Assembly (NCBI RefSeq): GCF_902712915.1
Contig: NZ_CACTIA010000005.1
Span: 186,001 to 250,000 of the forward strand
Source: Acidiphilium sp. C61
GTDB lineage: Bacteria; Pseudomonadota; Alphaproteobacteria; Acetobacterales; Acetobacteraceae
Reading direction: 5' to 3'
Length of the DNA: 64,000 bases
In this document: piece after piece, positions 32,459-44,382 of the stretch
Numbering within the stretch: position 1 is the stretch's first letter
Layout of the letters: each line of letters begins with the position of its first letter
Made by a program: the position numbers and the translations under genes
The notes under the pieces: model-generated
Told to the model about the DNA's origin: nothing
The model's input: the letters and a program-made list of their open reading frames with translations, nothing else
Database searches by the model: none

Positions 32459-33415
32459 ATGCGCGCGATCCGCATCGCGCGCTCGGTCGGGCGTTTCTGG
32501 GCGGGCGTTGGCCTCGCGACCGTTATCGGCGGCGCGACCCTAGCCGTGCTGGGATCGCCGCTGCCGGCAAAGCCGCCTCGGACAACGCTTCTGCGTCACC
32601 TCTATCATGGCGCCATTCCGCCGCCGGACCCGAAATTGCTGGTGGGATCCCCAGCCAATCCGGCATGGATGATCCCGCAGCAATCCGGCAAGACCAGTCC
32701 GATGACGTATTACGCCGCCCCGGCACACATTGCTGATGGCCTCCATCGCGTGGCCATTCTTGTCGGCGGCATCGGCGAGGCGCTCACGCCCAGCCTCGAT
32801 GCCGTAACATCGCTACCGCCCTCGGTTTCACTGGCGCTCACGCCCTATGGCCCTCATCTGCAACAGGTCGCAATTGCTGCCCGCAAGGCCGGGCACGAGA
32901 CCCTGCTGGGGCTGCCGATGGAGACCAGCCGGGAGCCCACGGTGACCGAAGGCGATGAGGCACTGCACGGCAGTGAGCTGGATTCGGTCAATCAGAAGCG
33001 GCTTGACTGGGCGCTTTCCCGTGTGGCGGGCTACGCCGGCGTTACCGACGAAATCGGAATGGCGACCGACGAGACATTTCTCTCGCAAGCAATGAACAGC
33101 CAGTGGCTCGGCAAGCATCTGCAACCCGCCGGCCTGTTCATGGTGACTGCGTCGAGGGGGGTGAAGCTCCCGCCCGGCATACCTGGCCGTCGGGCGGACG
33201 TGGTCATTGATCCCGAGACGAGCGGGGTCGACCAGTTGCAGTCCCTGAACCAGCTGGCGGGCGTCGCCGTGGTTCAGGGCAGCGCTCTTGGCGTCATTTC
33301 ATCGCCCACGGAAGGTGACATCGATGTGCTGGCGAAATGGTGCGCCGGCCTGAAGGCGCAGGGGCTGGTTCTCGTGCCGGTAAGCGCACTGATCGCGCCA
33401 CGGAACGCGAAATGA
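32459..33415 (+). CDS. Divergent polysaccharide deacetylase family protein (YibQ-like)
   Basis: 318 residues with an N-terminal membrane anchor (IARSVGRFWAGVGLATVIGGATLAVLG). The domain includes VAILVGGIGEALTPSLDAVTSLPPSVSLALTPYGPHLQQVAIAARKAGHETLLGLPME, typical of the YibQ divergent polysaccharide deacetylases that commonly follow ctpA. The classical NodB metal-binding triad is not evident to me, so enzymatic activity is uncertain. It probably acts in the periplasm on cell-wall glycans. Translation is coupled to rppH by an ATGA overlap at 33412-33415. Confidence 0.85.
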   Translation: MRAIRIARSVGRFWAGVGLATVIGGATLAVLGSPLPAKPPRTTLLRHLYHGAIPPPDPKLLVGSPANPAWMIPQQSGKTSPMTYYAAPAHIADGLHRVAILVGGIGEALTPSLDAVTSLPPSVSLALTPYGPHLQQVAIAARKAGHETLLGLPMETSREPTVTEGDEALHGSELDSVNQKRLDWALSRVAGYAGVTDEIGMATDETFLSQAMNSQWLGKHLQPAGLFMVTASRGVKLPPGIPGRRADVVIDPETSGVDQLQSLNQLAGVAVVQGSALGVISSPTEGDIDVLAKWCAGLKAQGLVLVPVSALIAPRNAK

Positions 33416-33906
33416 CGGAGACGACCACCCTGCCCTACCGGCACAATGTCGGCGCCGCGGTGTTCAACCGCGCCGGTCTGGTGCTGGTTGCCCGCCGGGC
33501 CGACCTTGGCCGCGATGCCGCCTATCAGTGGCAGCTGCCCCAGGGCGGCATTGACGACGACGAGGATCCGGCGACCGCGGTGCTGCGGGAGCTGGACGAG
33601 GAAATCGGCACCAATGCGGTCGAGGTGATCGGCGAGATCGGGGACTGGCTCACCTATGACTTCCCGCCCGAAGTGGTGGCGAAATTTGGCGCTCGGCATC
33701 GTGGCCAGAAACAATGGTGGTTCGCGCTGCGTTTTGTCGGCAGCGACGAGATGATCCGCCTCGATGCCCATCAGCATCCCGAATTCGACGAATGGCGCTG
33801 GATCGAACTTGGGGCCATTCCCGCGCTGGCGGTGCCGTTCAAACGGCCAATCTATGAGCGTCTCGCGCAGGATTTTGCGCAATTCGCCAACACGGACGGA
33901 GCATGA
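33412..33906 (+). CDS. rppH: RNA pyrophosphohydrolase (Nudix)
   Basis: 164 residues from the ATG at 33412 (MTETTTLPYRHNVGAAVFN). The Nudix box is GGIDDDEDPATAVLRELDEE followed by IG, matching G-x5-E-x7-REUxEExGU. The downstream KQWWFALRFVG and DEWRWIELG are typical of RppH/NudH. It removes pyrophosphate from the 5' end of mRNA to start decay, or hydrolyses dinucleoside polyphosphates. The upstream in-frame ATG at 33337 lies inside the preceding gene and is rejected. The stop overlaps the next gene's ATG (ATGA). Confidence 0.93.
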   Translation: MTETTTLPYRHNVGAAVFNRAGLVLVARRADLGRDAAYQWQLPQGGIDDDEDPATAVLRELDEEIGTNAVEVIGEIGDWLTYDFPPEVVAKFGARHRGQKQWWFALRFVGSDEMIRLDAHQHPEFDEWRWIELGAIPALAVPFKRPIYERLAQDFAQFANTDGA

Positions 33907-34574
33907 CAATGGGTGAAATGATCAACCTGACCGCCTCCTGTGGGCACAAATTCAAGGCCTATGCTGCCGGCGACACCGCCGCGCCGCGAGGCATCGTGAT
34001 CGTGCAGGAAATCTTCGGCGTGAATTCGCATATGCGGCAGATCTCGGACCACCTGGCCTCGTTCGGCTACCGGGTGATCACACCGGCGCTGTTCGACCGG
34101 GTCGAGCGCGGCGTCGAACTCGGCTACGACGCCGTGGGGCGCGACAAGGGGCTCGCCCTGCGTGCAGAAATCACGGAGGAGGCCGTGATGCGCGACATCG
34201 AGGCCTCGGCCGCCGCCCTGTCGCCGCGGCCCACCGGGATCATCGGCTATTGCTGGGGCGGCACCATCGCCTGGTGGGGCGCCACACGGAGCAAGAGCTT
34301 CAAGGCGGCGATCGGCTGGTATGGCGGCGGCATCGCAGCCACGCGGACTGAGAGGCCCGGCTGCCCGGTGCAGCTGCATTTCGGCGCCGAGGACAAGGGC
34401 ATTCCGCTGACCGATGTGGAAGCGATCCGCAAGGCGCAGCCCGAGATCGGGATTTTCGTCTATCCAGGCGCCGAGCACGGCTTTGGCTGCCACGATCGCC
34501 CGAGCTTCAACCCCCGCGCCAACGAGATCGCCGAGCATCGCAGCCTCGCCTTCTTCGCCGAACACGTCGTCTGA
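33903..34574 (+). CDS. Dienelactone hydrolase family protein
   Basis: 223 residues with the alpha/beta-hydrolase fold of the DLH family. VIVQEIFGVNSHMRQISDHLASFGY comes near the start, the nucleophile elbow is IGYCWGG (Cys nucleophile as in dienelactone hydrolase), and the Asp and His of the triad lie in FGAEDKGIP and YPGAEHGFGCHDR. The activity may be on dienelactones or other small esters; DLH-like proteins have broad functions. It overlaps rppH by four bases. The in-frame ATG at 33909 is an alternative start. Confidence 0.9.
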   Translation: MTMGEMINLTASCGHKFKAYAAGDTAAPRGIVIVQEIFGVNSHMRQISDHLASFGYRVITPALFDRVERGVELGYDAVGRDKGLALRAEITEEAVMRDIEASAAALSPRPTGIIGYCWGGTIAWWGATRSKSFKAAIGWYGGGIAATRTERPGCPVQLHFGAEDKGIPLTDVEAIRKAQPEIGIFVYPGAEHGFGCHDRPSFNPRANEIAEHRSLAFFAEHVV

Positions 34575-34646
34575 CGAGCGGCTGCCGTGAACGCGGCGCG
34601 GCCCGGAGGGATTGAACCCGGCCGCGTTGCGTGCTGTTGAGGCGAG

Positions 34647-36209
34647 ATGTCCGACGCACCCTCCGCAGACCGCATCCTCATTCTCGATTTCGGCAGCCAG
34701 GTAACGCAGCTGATCGCGCGCCGCCTGCGCGAAACCGGCGTCTATTGCGAAATCTGGCCCTTCGACGCCGACCCGTCGCGTATGGCGGCCTTCGCGCCGA
34801 AGGGCATCATCCTCTCCGGCGGGCCGGCGAGCGTGATCGAGGCGGTGGCACCGAAACCTCCGGCCGGCGTGTTCGGCGCCGGCGTGCCGGTGCTCGGCAT
34901 CTGCTACGGCGAGCAGGCGATCTGCGATGCGCTGGGCGGCGCGGTGGAAGGCTCAGACCACCGGGAATTCGGCCGGGCCTTCATCGACGTCACCGAGGAC
35001 TGCGCTCTGTTCGAGGGCGTCTGGACCAAGGGCCAGCGCGCTCAGGTCTGGATGAGCCATGGCGACAGGGTGACGGCGCTGCCCCCGGGCTTCCGGGCCG
35101 TTGCGGTGAGCGAAGGCGCGCCCTTCGCTGCCATCGCCGACGATACGCGCCGAATTTATGGCGTGCAGTTCCACCCCGAAGTCGTCCACACGCCAGACGG
35201 CGCCCGCCTGCTCGCGAATTTTGCACACAAGGTCTGCGGCCTTGCGGGCGGCTGGACGATGGCGAATTTCCGCGAGACGGCGCGCGATGCGATTCGCGTG
35301 CAGGTCGGAACCGGGCGGGTGATCTGCGGCCTGTCAGGCGGCGTCGATTCCTCGGTCGCGGCCGCGCTGATCCACGAGGCGATCGGCGACCAGCTTGTGT
35401 GCATTTTCGTTGATCACGGCCTGCTCCGCGCCGGCGAGGCCGACGAGGTCGTGCGCGTCTTCCGCGACCGCTTCAACATCCGCCTCGTGCATCGCGACGC
35501 GTCGGACCTGTTCTTCGCCGCCCTTGAAGGCGTCACCGATCCGGAGGTGAAGCGCAAGACGATCGGCCGCCTGTTCATCGAGGTGTTCGAGGAAGAGGCG
35601 CAGAAGCTCGGCGGCGCCGATTTCCTCGCCCAGGGCACGCTGTATCCGGACGTGATCGAAAGCGTCTCCGCGCGCGGCGGGCCCAGCGCCGTCATCAAGT
35701 CGCATCACAATGTCGGCGGCCTGCCGGACCGGATGCGGATGAAGCTGGTCGAACCGCTGCGCGAATTGTTCAAGGATGAAGTCCGCGACCTCGGCCGTGA
35801 ACTCGGCCTGCCCGAGACCATCGTCGGCCGCCATCCCTTCCCCGGCCCTGGCCTTGCGATCCGCATTCCCGGCCCGGTCGACCGCGAGAAGGTCCGCATC
35901 CTGCAGAAGGCCGACGCGATCTACCTTGAGGAGATTCGCAACGCTGGGCTGTATGACGCGATCTGGCAGGCTTTCGTGGCCCTGCTGCCGGTACGCAGCG
36001 TCGGCGTGATGGGCGACGGTCGCACCTACGACTTCGCCTGCGCCTTGCGCGCCGTCACCAGCACCGATGGCATGACGGCGGATGTCTATCCATTTGACAT
36101 GAGCTTCCTCACCCGCGTTGCAGGTCGGATCGTAAACGAGGTCCGCGGCATCAACCGTGTAACCTACGATATCACCAGCAAACCGCCCGGCACGATCGAG
36201 TGGGAATGA
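34647..36209 (+). CDS. guaA: GMP synthase (glutamine-hydrolysing)
   Basis: 520 residues. The N-terminal class I amidotransferase has the catalytic Cys in GICYGEQ and the His-Glu pair in [11 protein letters not shown]. The ATP-pyrophosphatase domain has the P-loop [13 protein letters not shown]. The C-terminal dimerisation domain ends [15 protein letters not shown], as in essentially all GuaA proteins. It converts XMP to GMP. The intact C-terminus directly abuts a phage-type integrase region; the 3' end of guaA is a known integration hotspot, so the last bases are probably one copy of the attachment site. Confidence 0.98.
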   Translation: MSDAPSADRILILDFGSQVTQLIARRLRETGVYCEIWPFDADPSRMAAFAPKGIILSGGPASVIEAVAPKPPAGVFGAGVPVLGICYGEQAICDALGGAVEGSDHREFGRAFIDVTEDCALFEGVWTKGQRAQVWMSHGDRVTALPPGFRAVAVSEGAPFAAIADDTRRIYGVQFHPEVVHTPDGARLLANFAHKVCGLAGGWTMANFRETARDAIRVQVGTGRVICGLSGGVDSSVAAALIHEAIGDQLVCIFVDHGLLRAGEADEVVRVFRDRFNIRLVHRDASDLFFAALEGVTDPEVKRKTIGRLFIEVFEEEAQKLGGADFLAQGTLYPDVIESVSARGGPSAVIKSHHNVGGLPDRMRMKLVEPLRELFKDEVRDLGRELGLPETIVGRHPFPGPGLAIRIPGPVDREKVRILQKADAIYLEEIRNAGLYDAIWQAFVALLPVRSVGVMGDGRTYDFACALRAVTSTDGMTADVYPFDMSFLTRVAGRIVNEVRGINRVTYDITSKPPGTIEWE

Positions 36210-36377
36210 TTTAGGGTCTGCCGAGAAGGTTCGGGGACTATCGCCAATTCCTAAATAAGTGATTGAATTAAAATAATATATTTGCCGCAGCCTATCAGCA
36301 TCTTTCGCTGGGTAGCGGTTCCGAACGACGGCTCGGATGACGGTCTTGTCTTCACTTGCCGCCAGCCCGAAGACGAG

Positions 36378-36417
36378 ATACCGTCAGCCCGTAGAGACTG
36401 GCTGACGGTATTTTTTC
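36378..36417 (+). terminator. Rho-independent terminator between guaA and the integrase
   Basis: ATACCGTCAGC (36378-36388) and GCTGACGGTAT (36401-36411) form a perfect 11-bp stem with a 12-base loop, followed by a run of six Ts. It is placed to stop transcripts of guaA before the integrase gene. One arm is also a copy of the repeat found again at 36474. Confidence 0.75.
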
Positions 36418-36486
36418 TCTCTTATCGTGATGATAAATAAGGAGAAATTGTCCTGACGTTGGCCTCAAATTGCCTGACGGTATTTT
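36402..36486 (+). repeat. Direct repeat CTGACGGTATTTT, two copies upstream of int
   Basis: The 13-mer occurs at 36402-36414 and 36474-36486, spaced 72 bases, with an inverted copy of its first part at 36378-36388 and a partial CTGACGTT near 36453. Repeats of this kind next to an integrase gene are commonly arm-type binding sites for integrase or an AlpA-type excisionase, but this is inference. Confidence 0.5.
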
Positions 36487-36504
36487 GGGTCGAGGGGACG
36501 GGAA

Positions 36505-37761
36505 ATGCTGACCGACACCGCGCTGAAGAACCTAAAGCCCAAGGGGAAGCCTTACAAAGTCAGCGATCGCGATGGGATGTATGTCGTTGTGGCACCGTCG
36601 GGGACGGTGACCTTTCGGCTGGACTATCGCTTGAATGGCAGGCGAGAGACCGTGACTCTTGGCCAGTATGGGCCGGCCGCACTCTCGCTGGCCCGCGCGC
36701 GTGAAAAGACGGTAGATGCGCGTCGAGCCGTGATGGAAGGCAACTCGCCCGCCCATGAGAAGCAGCGTGCGAAGCGGCGGATCAAGGAGGCGAAGAACTT
36801 CGGTGAATTCGGTGAGCGGTGGCTCAAGGATGCCCCGATGGCGGACAGCACCCGAGCTATGCGCCGCGCCATCTTCGAACGAGAGCTCTTGCCCGTCTGC
36901 AAAAATCGTCTTCTCCACGAGATCAGGCCTGACGATCTGCGTGCGCTCTGCGCGAAGATCGTTGATCGGGGCGCGCCCGCGACCGCGATCCATGTGCGGG
37001 ATATCTTGAAGCAGATTTATGGTTTTGCGATTTTGCATGGCGAAAAGGTCGCTAACCCGGCCGATGAGGTCGGCCCAGCATCCATCGCCACTTTCGTGCC
37101 GAAGGATCGATCGCTTTCACCGACTGAAATCCGCGTGATGCTTAAGCAACTTGAGCATGTCGCGACGCTTCCGACTATCAGGCTCGGTATGCGGCTTTTT
37201 CTAATGACGATGGTGCGCAAGAGCGAATTGCAAGACGCGACTTGGGACGAGGTGGATTTCGAAAATGCCGTCTGGAGCATTCCCAAGGAGCGGATGAAGC
37301 GATCGAAGGCGCACAATGTTTATCTGTCGCGTCAATCCATGGATATCATGATCGCGCTCAAGACCTGCGCCGGGAATTCCCGCTACCTACTGCCGTCCCG
37401 TTACGATGCGGATGCACCCATGTCTCGCGCGACATTCAACCGGATCACCTATTCCGTCGTCGAGCGAGCGAAATCGGAGGGGCTGCCGCTCGAGCCTTTT
37501 ACCGTCCATGACCTGCGCCGCACGGGATCGACGCTTCTCAACGAGCTTGGATTTAACAGCGACTGGATCGAGAAATGTCTGGCCCATGAGGATGGAAGAT
37601 CGTCTCGAGGCGTTTACAACAAGGCGGAGTACGAACCTCAGCGGCGTCATATGCTGCAAGAATGGTCGGACATCATCGACGCGTGGGTTGAGGGTCGAAA
37701 GCACGTCCCGGTCCTCACTCCACCGTCGATGCCGCTCCTGGTTCTCGACTCTGCGGTCTGA
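36505..37761 (+). CDS. P4-type tyrosine integrase of the ICE
   Basis: 418 residues. The N-terminal DUF4102-type arm-binding domain (LTDTALKNLKPKGKPYKVSDRDGMYVVV) is followed by a core-binding SAM-like domain (~95-185) and the catalytic domain. The active-site set is seen as Arg238 (MVRKSEL), His335 and Arg338 (HDLRRTGST), His361 (LAHEDG) and the nucleophile Tyr371 (VYNKAEY). The ATG at 36505 follows a G-rich ribosome-binding site. It integrates and, with a directionality factor, excises the element at guaA. Its last 47 bases overlap the convergent alpA-like gene. Confidence 0.95.
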   Translation: MLTDTALKNLKPKGKPYKVSDRDGMYVVVAPSGTVTFRLDYRLNGRRETVTLGQYGPAALSLARAREKTVDARRAVMEGNSPAHEKQRAKRRIKEAKNFGEFGERWLKDAPMADSTRAMRRAIFERELLPVCKNRLLHEIRPDDLRALCAKIVDRGAPATAIHVRDILKQIYGFAILHGEKVANPADEVGPASIATFVPKDRSLSPTEIRVMLKQLEHVATLPTIRLGMRLFLMTMVRKSELQDATWDEVDFENAVWSIPKERMKRSKAHNVYLSRQSMDIMIALKTCAGNSRYLLPSRYDADAPMSRATFNRITYSVVERAKSEGLPLEPFTVHDLRRTGSTLLNELGFNSDWIEKCLAHEDGRSSRGVYNKAEYEPQRRHMLQEWSDIIDAWVEGRKHVPVLTPPSMPLLVLDSAV

Positions 37762-38023
37762 CAGGTCGTGTTCGGCGCTGCCGGACGTCCGGGTGCGGAG
37801 CACGGGGGGTTGAAGCGCTGTCCGATGCCCTGCGGCGTTCCGCCAACCAGGCCTCTATTTCGGCGAGGTCCCAGACGACGCAGCGGGCCGTTAGAGCAAA
37901 GCGGCGTGGAAATTCTCCGCGCTGCTCCATCTCGTAGATTGTTGTATCCGCAAGCGGTACGATCTGGCGTAGTTCACTGCGGCGGATCGTGCGCTTGATC
38001 GTTTGCTCAACCTTGAAGGCCAT
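37715..38023 (-). CDS. AlpA-family DNA-binding regulator / putative excisionase
   Basis: 102 residues. The N-terminal ~60 residues (IRRSELRQIVPLADTTIYEMEQRGEFPRRFALTARCVVWDLAEIEAWL) match the MerR-like winged helix of AlpA (phage CP4-57 regulator), which activates excision or integrase genes. The C-terminal ~35 residues are Arg/Pro/Ser-rich and variable. GGAAGAG lies five bases before the ATG. It runs convergent to the integrase, overlapping its 3' end by 47 bases, and lies 197 bases downstream of the defence operon. That gap holds nothing I recognise. Confidence 0.85.
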   Translation of the reverse strand: MAFKVEQTIKRTIRRSELRQIVPLADTTIYEMEQRGEFPRRFALTARCVVWDLAEIEAWLAERRRASDSASTPRAPHPDVRQRRTRPVRPQSREPGAASTVE

Positions 38024-38220
38024 GATTTCTCTTCCAATGTCGGCGCTTGATAGAGAACGAAGCGGATAGTCCGCGACGATTGGAAGGGGTGAAATGGTCG
38101 AGTAGGGTTATGGGCTAGCGCGGCGTACAAATCGGAGGGTTTGTTAATCTGAGGTAAACCACCAGCGTCGCCATGACGGAGTGGAGTCACCGTCGGACTT
38201 CCAGCAAGCGATTTCACATT

Positions 38221-41553
<3,333 letters not shown>

Positions 41554-41556
41554 GGC

Positions 41557-44382
41557 CTAAGCCCTCCCGAACATGTCAGGTTGTGTGGGTGACGGAACTG
41601 CTCTCTCCTCGCGAGCAAGTCGGGCGATTTCAGGCCACCCAAGGACGAGCGCGTTGTAGCCGACCGCCTCCTGAGAAAGCTTCTTTTTTTCGCTCAGTTT
41701 GAATAGGCGGTAAGCAAGGTCTCGCGCCGCGTCGCCGTTGGAACCCAATTGACGCAATAGTGCGGCGGTTGCCTCATCACCGGCGCCGAGGTGATGGTAC
41801 AAACGGAGTAGGTGATGGGTCATACTCCAGACACTTATGCGGCGATCGCTCTGCGGATCCCATTCAGCTGATAGCTCATCGGGCCGAAGTAAACGAACAT
41901 TTCCCGACCTGGAGAGCAGGATCCCTGCCTGCTGAAGACCAGACACCGACGTGACTTTAGCCTTGCTGAGTATTTCGGCATCGCCAAAATCTCCTTCTGA
42001 AAATCCGTATTGTTCATACCAAGCGATTGACCACCTGGTATCTGAATCAAATTCGTCTTCAACCTCGCTGAGCACCTCTGTTAGCGTCTGGTTAATAATA
42101 TTGATTGCTGCTCTGATCGAAAGCTGCGTTCCCGAGCTTTCTAGAATGCGGCTGTAGCGGGAGTAGATGGCCATACCTGGACCAAGGGCGGCTTGGGCAA
42201 AATCGACGGGAGCGATGTTGCCTTGCTGCAGATGCCGCAATGCCGCCGGCAGCGTTCGCTTAAGTTCGTTGCGGAACTGGCTGCTCGCCGTTTGAGGTGC
42301 ATCGCCTGGGCGGGGACGGCAAGCGAGTACAATGTAAGAGGCCAACGAGTTTGTACCCATCGACACCATGCGCCATTTTTGCGAAGCGCGCACTGGCCAA
42401 GTGCCTGTAATTTGAAACCCGCTTGAAATCAAAGCTTCAAGGAGCGTTTCCCAGCCGGTCGTGAGGTCGATGACACCGGAATCATTCAACTCTGCCTCTC
42501 CGTCATCGTCATCCTGCTTAAACGCATAGTAGACTGTCAGAGGAAAATTGTGATCCATGCGCGTCTTTAATTCTGTGAAAGCTTTCTTAAACCCCCCCTC
42601 GAAGTGCTCTTTAGCCTTGGTTTTATCACCTGCATACCGTTCAGCAGCAGCAGTTAGTTCCGTCATCTTTGGCACTAGTAACGTTGAAAACAGCTCTTTA
42701 TAGAGCCCGCCGACGGTCTGACGCAGCCATACGTAAAAGAAGTCGCTTAGCGAAGCATACCCAATGTTATCATAATAAGGCGGGTCTGTACTGACCAGAA
42801 GGTTTGTAAATTTAAGTGCGCCGGATGCAGCGTCTATCTGATCGGCCGTGCCTGTCGTATTATTCACGACAGGAATCGTTTCGACGCAGTCCGCTACGTA
42901 ATTTACGCACGTAATCCAACTGCCGATACCATCTCCCAGTAGGTTTGCCTCGGCAAAATCCCAAACCATCGGAATCGCTTGCCGCCCAAAAAGATTCATC
43001 ACTTTTTGATTTGAAGGACTCCATCTGCAAAGAGAATTATTGAAATCGGCGGAACGGTCTAAGCCTAGACCTAAAAACGTAATAACGGCGTTGGAATAGG
43101 CGACAGCATCACCGTCCGATAAGCCGCCACGCAGCGCGTCTCGTCTAATGTTGTCTGCCGTGTCTCTAATTATGTTGCAGAGACAGCTTAGTCCAAGAAG
43201 CTGGCGGTTGGTGTAGTATCGCCTAAATTGGTCGAACCCATATGGTAGCCCGACTGCGTTGCCCGCAAATGTTCCCGAGGCGGGTTCAATTAGGATGTCT
43301 TCAGGTGGCTCTACTTGAGAAACATCAACATGTGCCTGGGTAGCAGGTAAATATATCCGTCCTCGCCGACCTTCACCAATAATTGCAACTAACCGATACT
43401 CGATCTTGTGCTCTTCCGCTTGCTCGTTGATATACCGATTTCCGATGATATCGCGTGTAAGAAGACACTCAAATGTGGCGCGTCCGGCTTTCAAACCCTT
43501 CGTTATGCCTGTACGGTCTTTTGGTTGACCTCGTCTTATTTCAAAGCGCCAACCTTCATTCTCGATAACAGGTTCAAGCCAGACCTCCGCACCCTTCTTG
43601 TTTGATAGCCAATAGGTGCTGCACAACGGAACATGCTTTCCCCGCACAGCCGGGTTCGGGCTAGCAACCGTACGCACCCATATCCATGCGATCACGTTTG
43701 CTTCGCCGCCGCCAAAATCCTTGGGCAGGCCGATTTTTGGATATAGATGTCCGATCCGTTCAACTGCGCGCTCACGAATAGTCGCGCCATAATGTCGGAT
43801 GTCGGCGGCGAGGCCCTGTGTTCCCCGCCAAGCCTCGCCTCCGCCAATTCGATTGCGATCTTCTGGATTGGATGGCGGGTGGTCAAACCATCTCGGCGCA
43901 ATCTCGAGATTGCACTTGTTCAAGAGCACCGCGACGGGATTTAAATCGCCAGCATGGGCTTCAAAGCCCAACCGATTGGCTTCTAGGGGTATTGATCCTC
44001 CGCCAGAGAACGGATCAAAAACGGCAGGCAGTTTCCCACCGCAGTGAGCCAGCATTTCTGCGGTAGCCTCGGCGTAGACCTCCGGAGCCGTGTGCAGTTT
44101 TTTCGCCATCATCCGACGCATAATGTCGAACAGCCGCTCCCGCTCAGCATTTTGATCTGTCTCGGTCGGCCACTTTTCGGGGTGCGATTCCGGGTCATCT
44201 ACAACTGATGCGAACAGCACTGCACGTGCGGTTGGTAGCGGCAGGCGCGCCCACCATTGGTGAATGCCCTTCGGGTGCGGGCCAATTCCTGGCATTTTAT
44301 CGTAAGCAGACGCGTCGTTGATCTCCGGTAGCGGCAGCGCCACTTCGATCAGTTTTTTTCTTGGGCTATTGCTGGTGGTCAT
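41557..44382 (-). CDS. DUF1156 DNA methyltransferase (amino-methylase)
   Basis: 941 residues. The N-terminus (LIEVALPLPEINDASAYDKM...HPKGIHQWWARLPL) is the DUF1156 segment. The SAM-binding motif I is VFDPFSGGGSIPLEA (~122-135) with the following acidic DLNP, and catalytic motif IV is DPPYYDNIGYAS at ~533, typical of N6-adenine/N4-cytosine methylases. I start at the ATG at 44382 (MTTSNSPRKKL); an ATG at 44427 would deepen the overlap with the upstream gene from 17 to 62 bases. The gene is clearly poorer in G+C than its neighbours from ~41.95 to 44.4 kb. It presumably marks self DNA for the helicase/nuclease partners. Confidence 0.9.
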   Translation of the reverse strand: MTTSNSPRKKLIEVALPLPEINDASAYDKMPGIGPHPKGIHQWWARLPLPTARAVLFASVVDDPESHPEKWPTETDQNAERERLFDIMRRMMAKKLHTAPEVYAEATAEMLAHCGGKLPAVFDPFSGGGSIPLEANRLGFEAHAGDLNPVAVLLNKCNLEIAPRWFDHPPSNPEDRNRIGGGEAWRGTQGLAADIRHYGATIRERAVERIGHLYPKIGLPKDFGGGEANVIAWIWVRTVASPNPAVRGKHVPLCSTYWLSNKKGAEVWLEPVIENEGWRFEIRRGQPKDRTGITKGLKAGRATFECLLTRDIIGNRYINEQAEEHKIEYRLVAIIGEGRRGRIYLPATQAHVDVSQVEPPEDILIEPASGTFAGNAVGLPYGFDQFRRYYTNRQLLGLSCLCNIIRDTADNIRRDALRGGLSDGDAVAYSNAVITFLGLGLDRSADFNNSLCRWSPSNQKVMNLFGRQAIPMVWDFAEANLLGDGIGSWITCVNYVADCVETIPVVNNTTGTADQIDAASGALKFTNLLVSTDPPYYDNIGYASLSDFFYVWLRQTVGGLYKELFSTLLVPKMTELTAAAERYAGDKTKAKEHFEGGFKKAFTELKTRMDHNFPLTVYYAFKQDDDDGEAELNDSGVIDLTTGWETLLEALISSGFQITGTWPVRASQKWRMVSMGTNSLASYIVLACRPRPGDAPQTASSQFRNELKRTLPAALRHLQQGNIAPVDFAQAALGPGMAIYSRYSRILESSGTQLSIRAAINIINQTLTEVLSEVEDEFDSDTRWSIAWYEQYGFSEGDFGDAEILSKAKVTSVSGLQQAGILLSRSGNVRLLRPDELSAEWDPQSDRRISVWSMTHHLLRLYHHLGAGDEATAALLRQLGSNGDAARDLAYRLFKLSEKKKLSQEAVGYNALVLGWPEIARLAREERAVPSPTQPDMFGRA

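Larger units (their letters stand above)
36210..36504. other. Presumed attachment-site region between guaA and the integrase gene
   Basis: This 295-base stretch holds no gene. It begins with A+T-rich sequence (36241-36285), then an intrinsic terminator (36378-36417) and two copies of CTGACGGTATTTT at 36402-36414 and 36474-36486, the second just before the integrase ribosome-binding site (GAGGGGACGGGAA). It is the natural place for the attL core, integrase arm-type sites and the int promoter, but I cannot define the core without the other end of the element. Confidence 0.6.
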
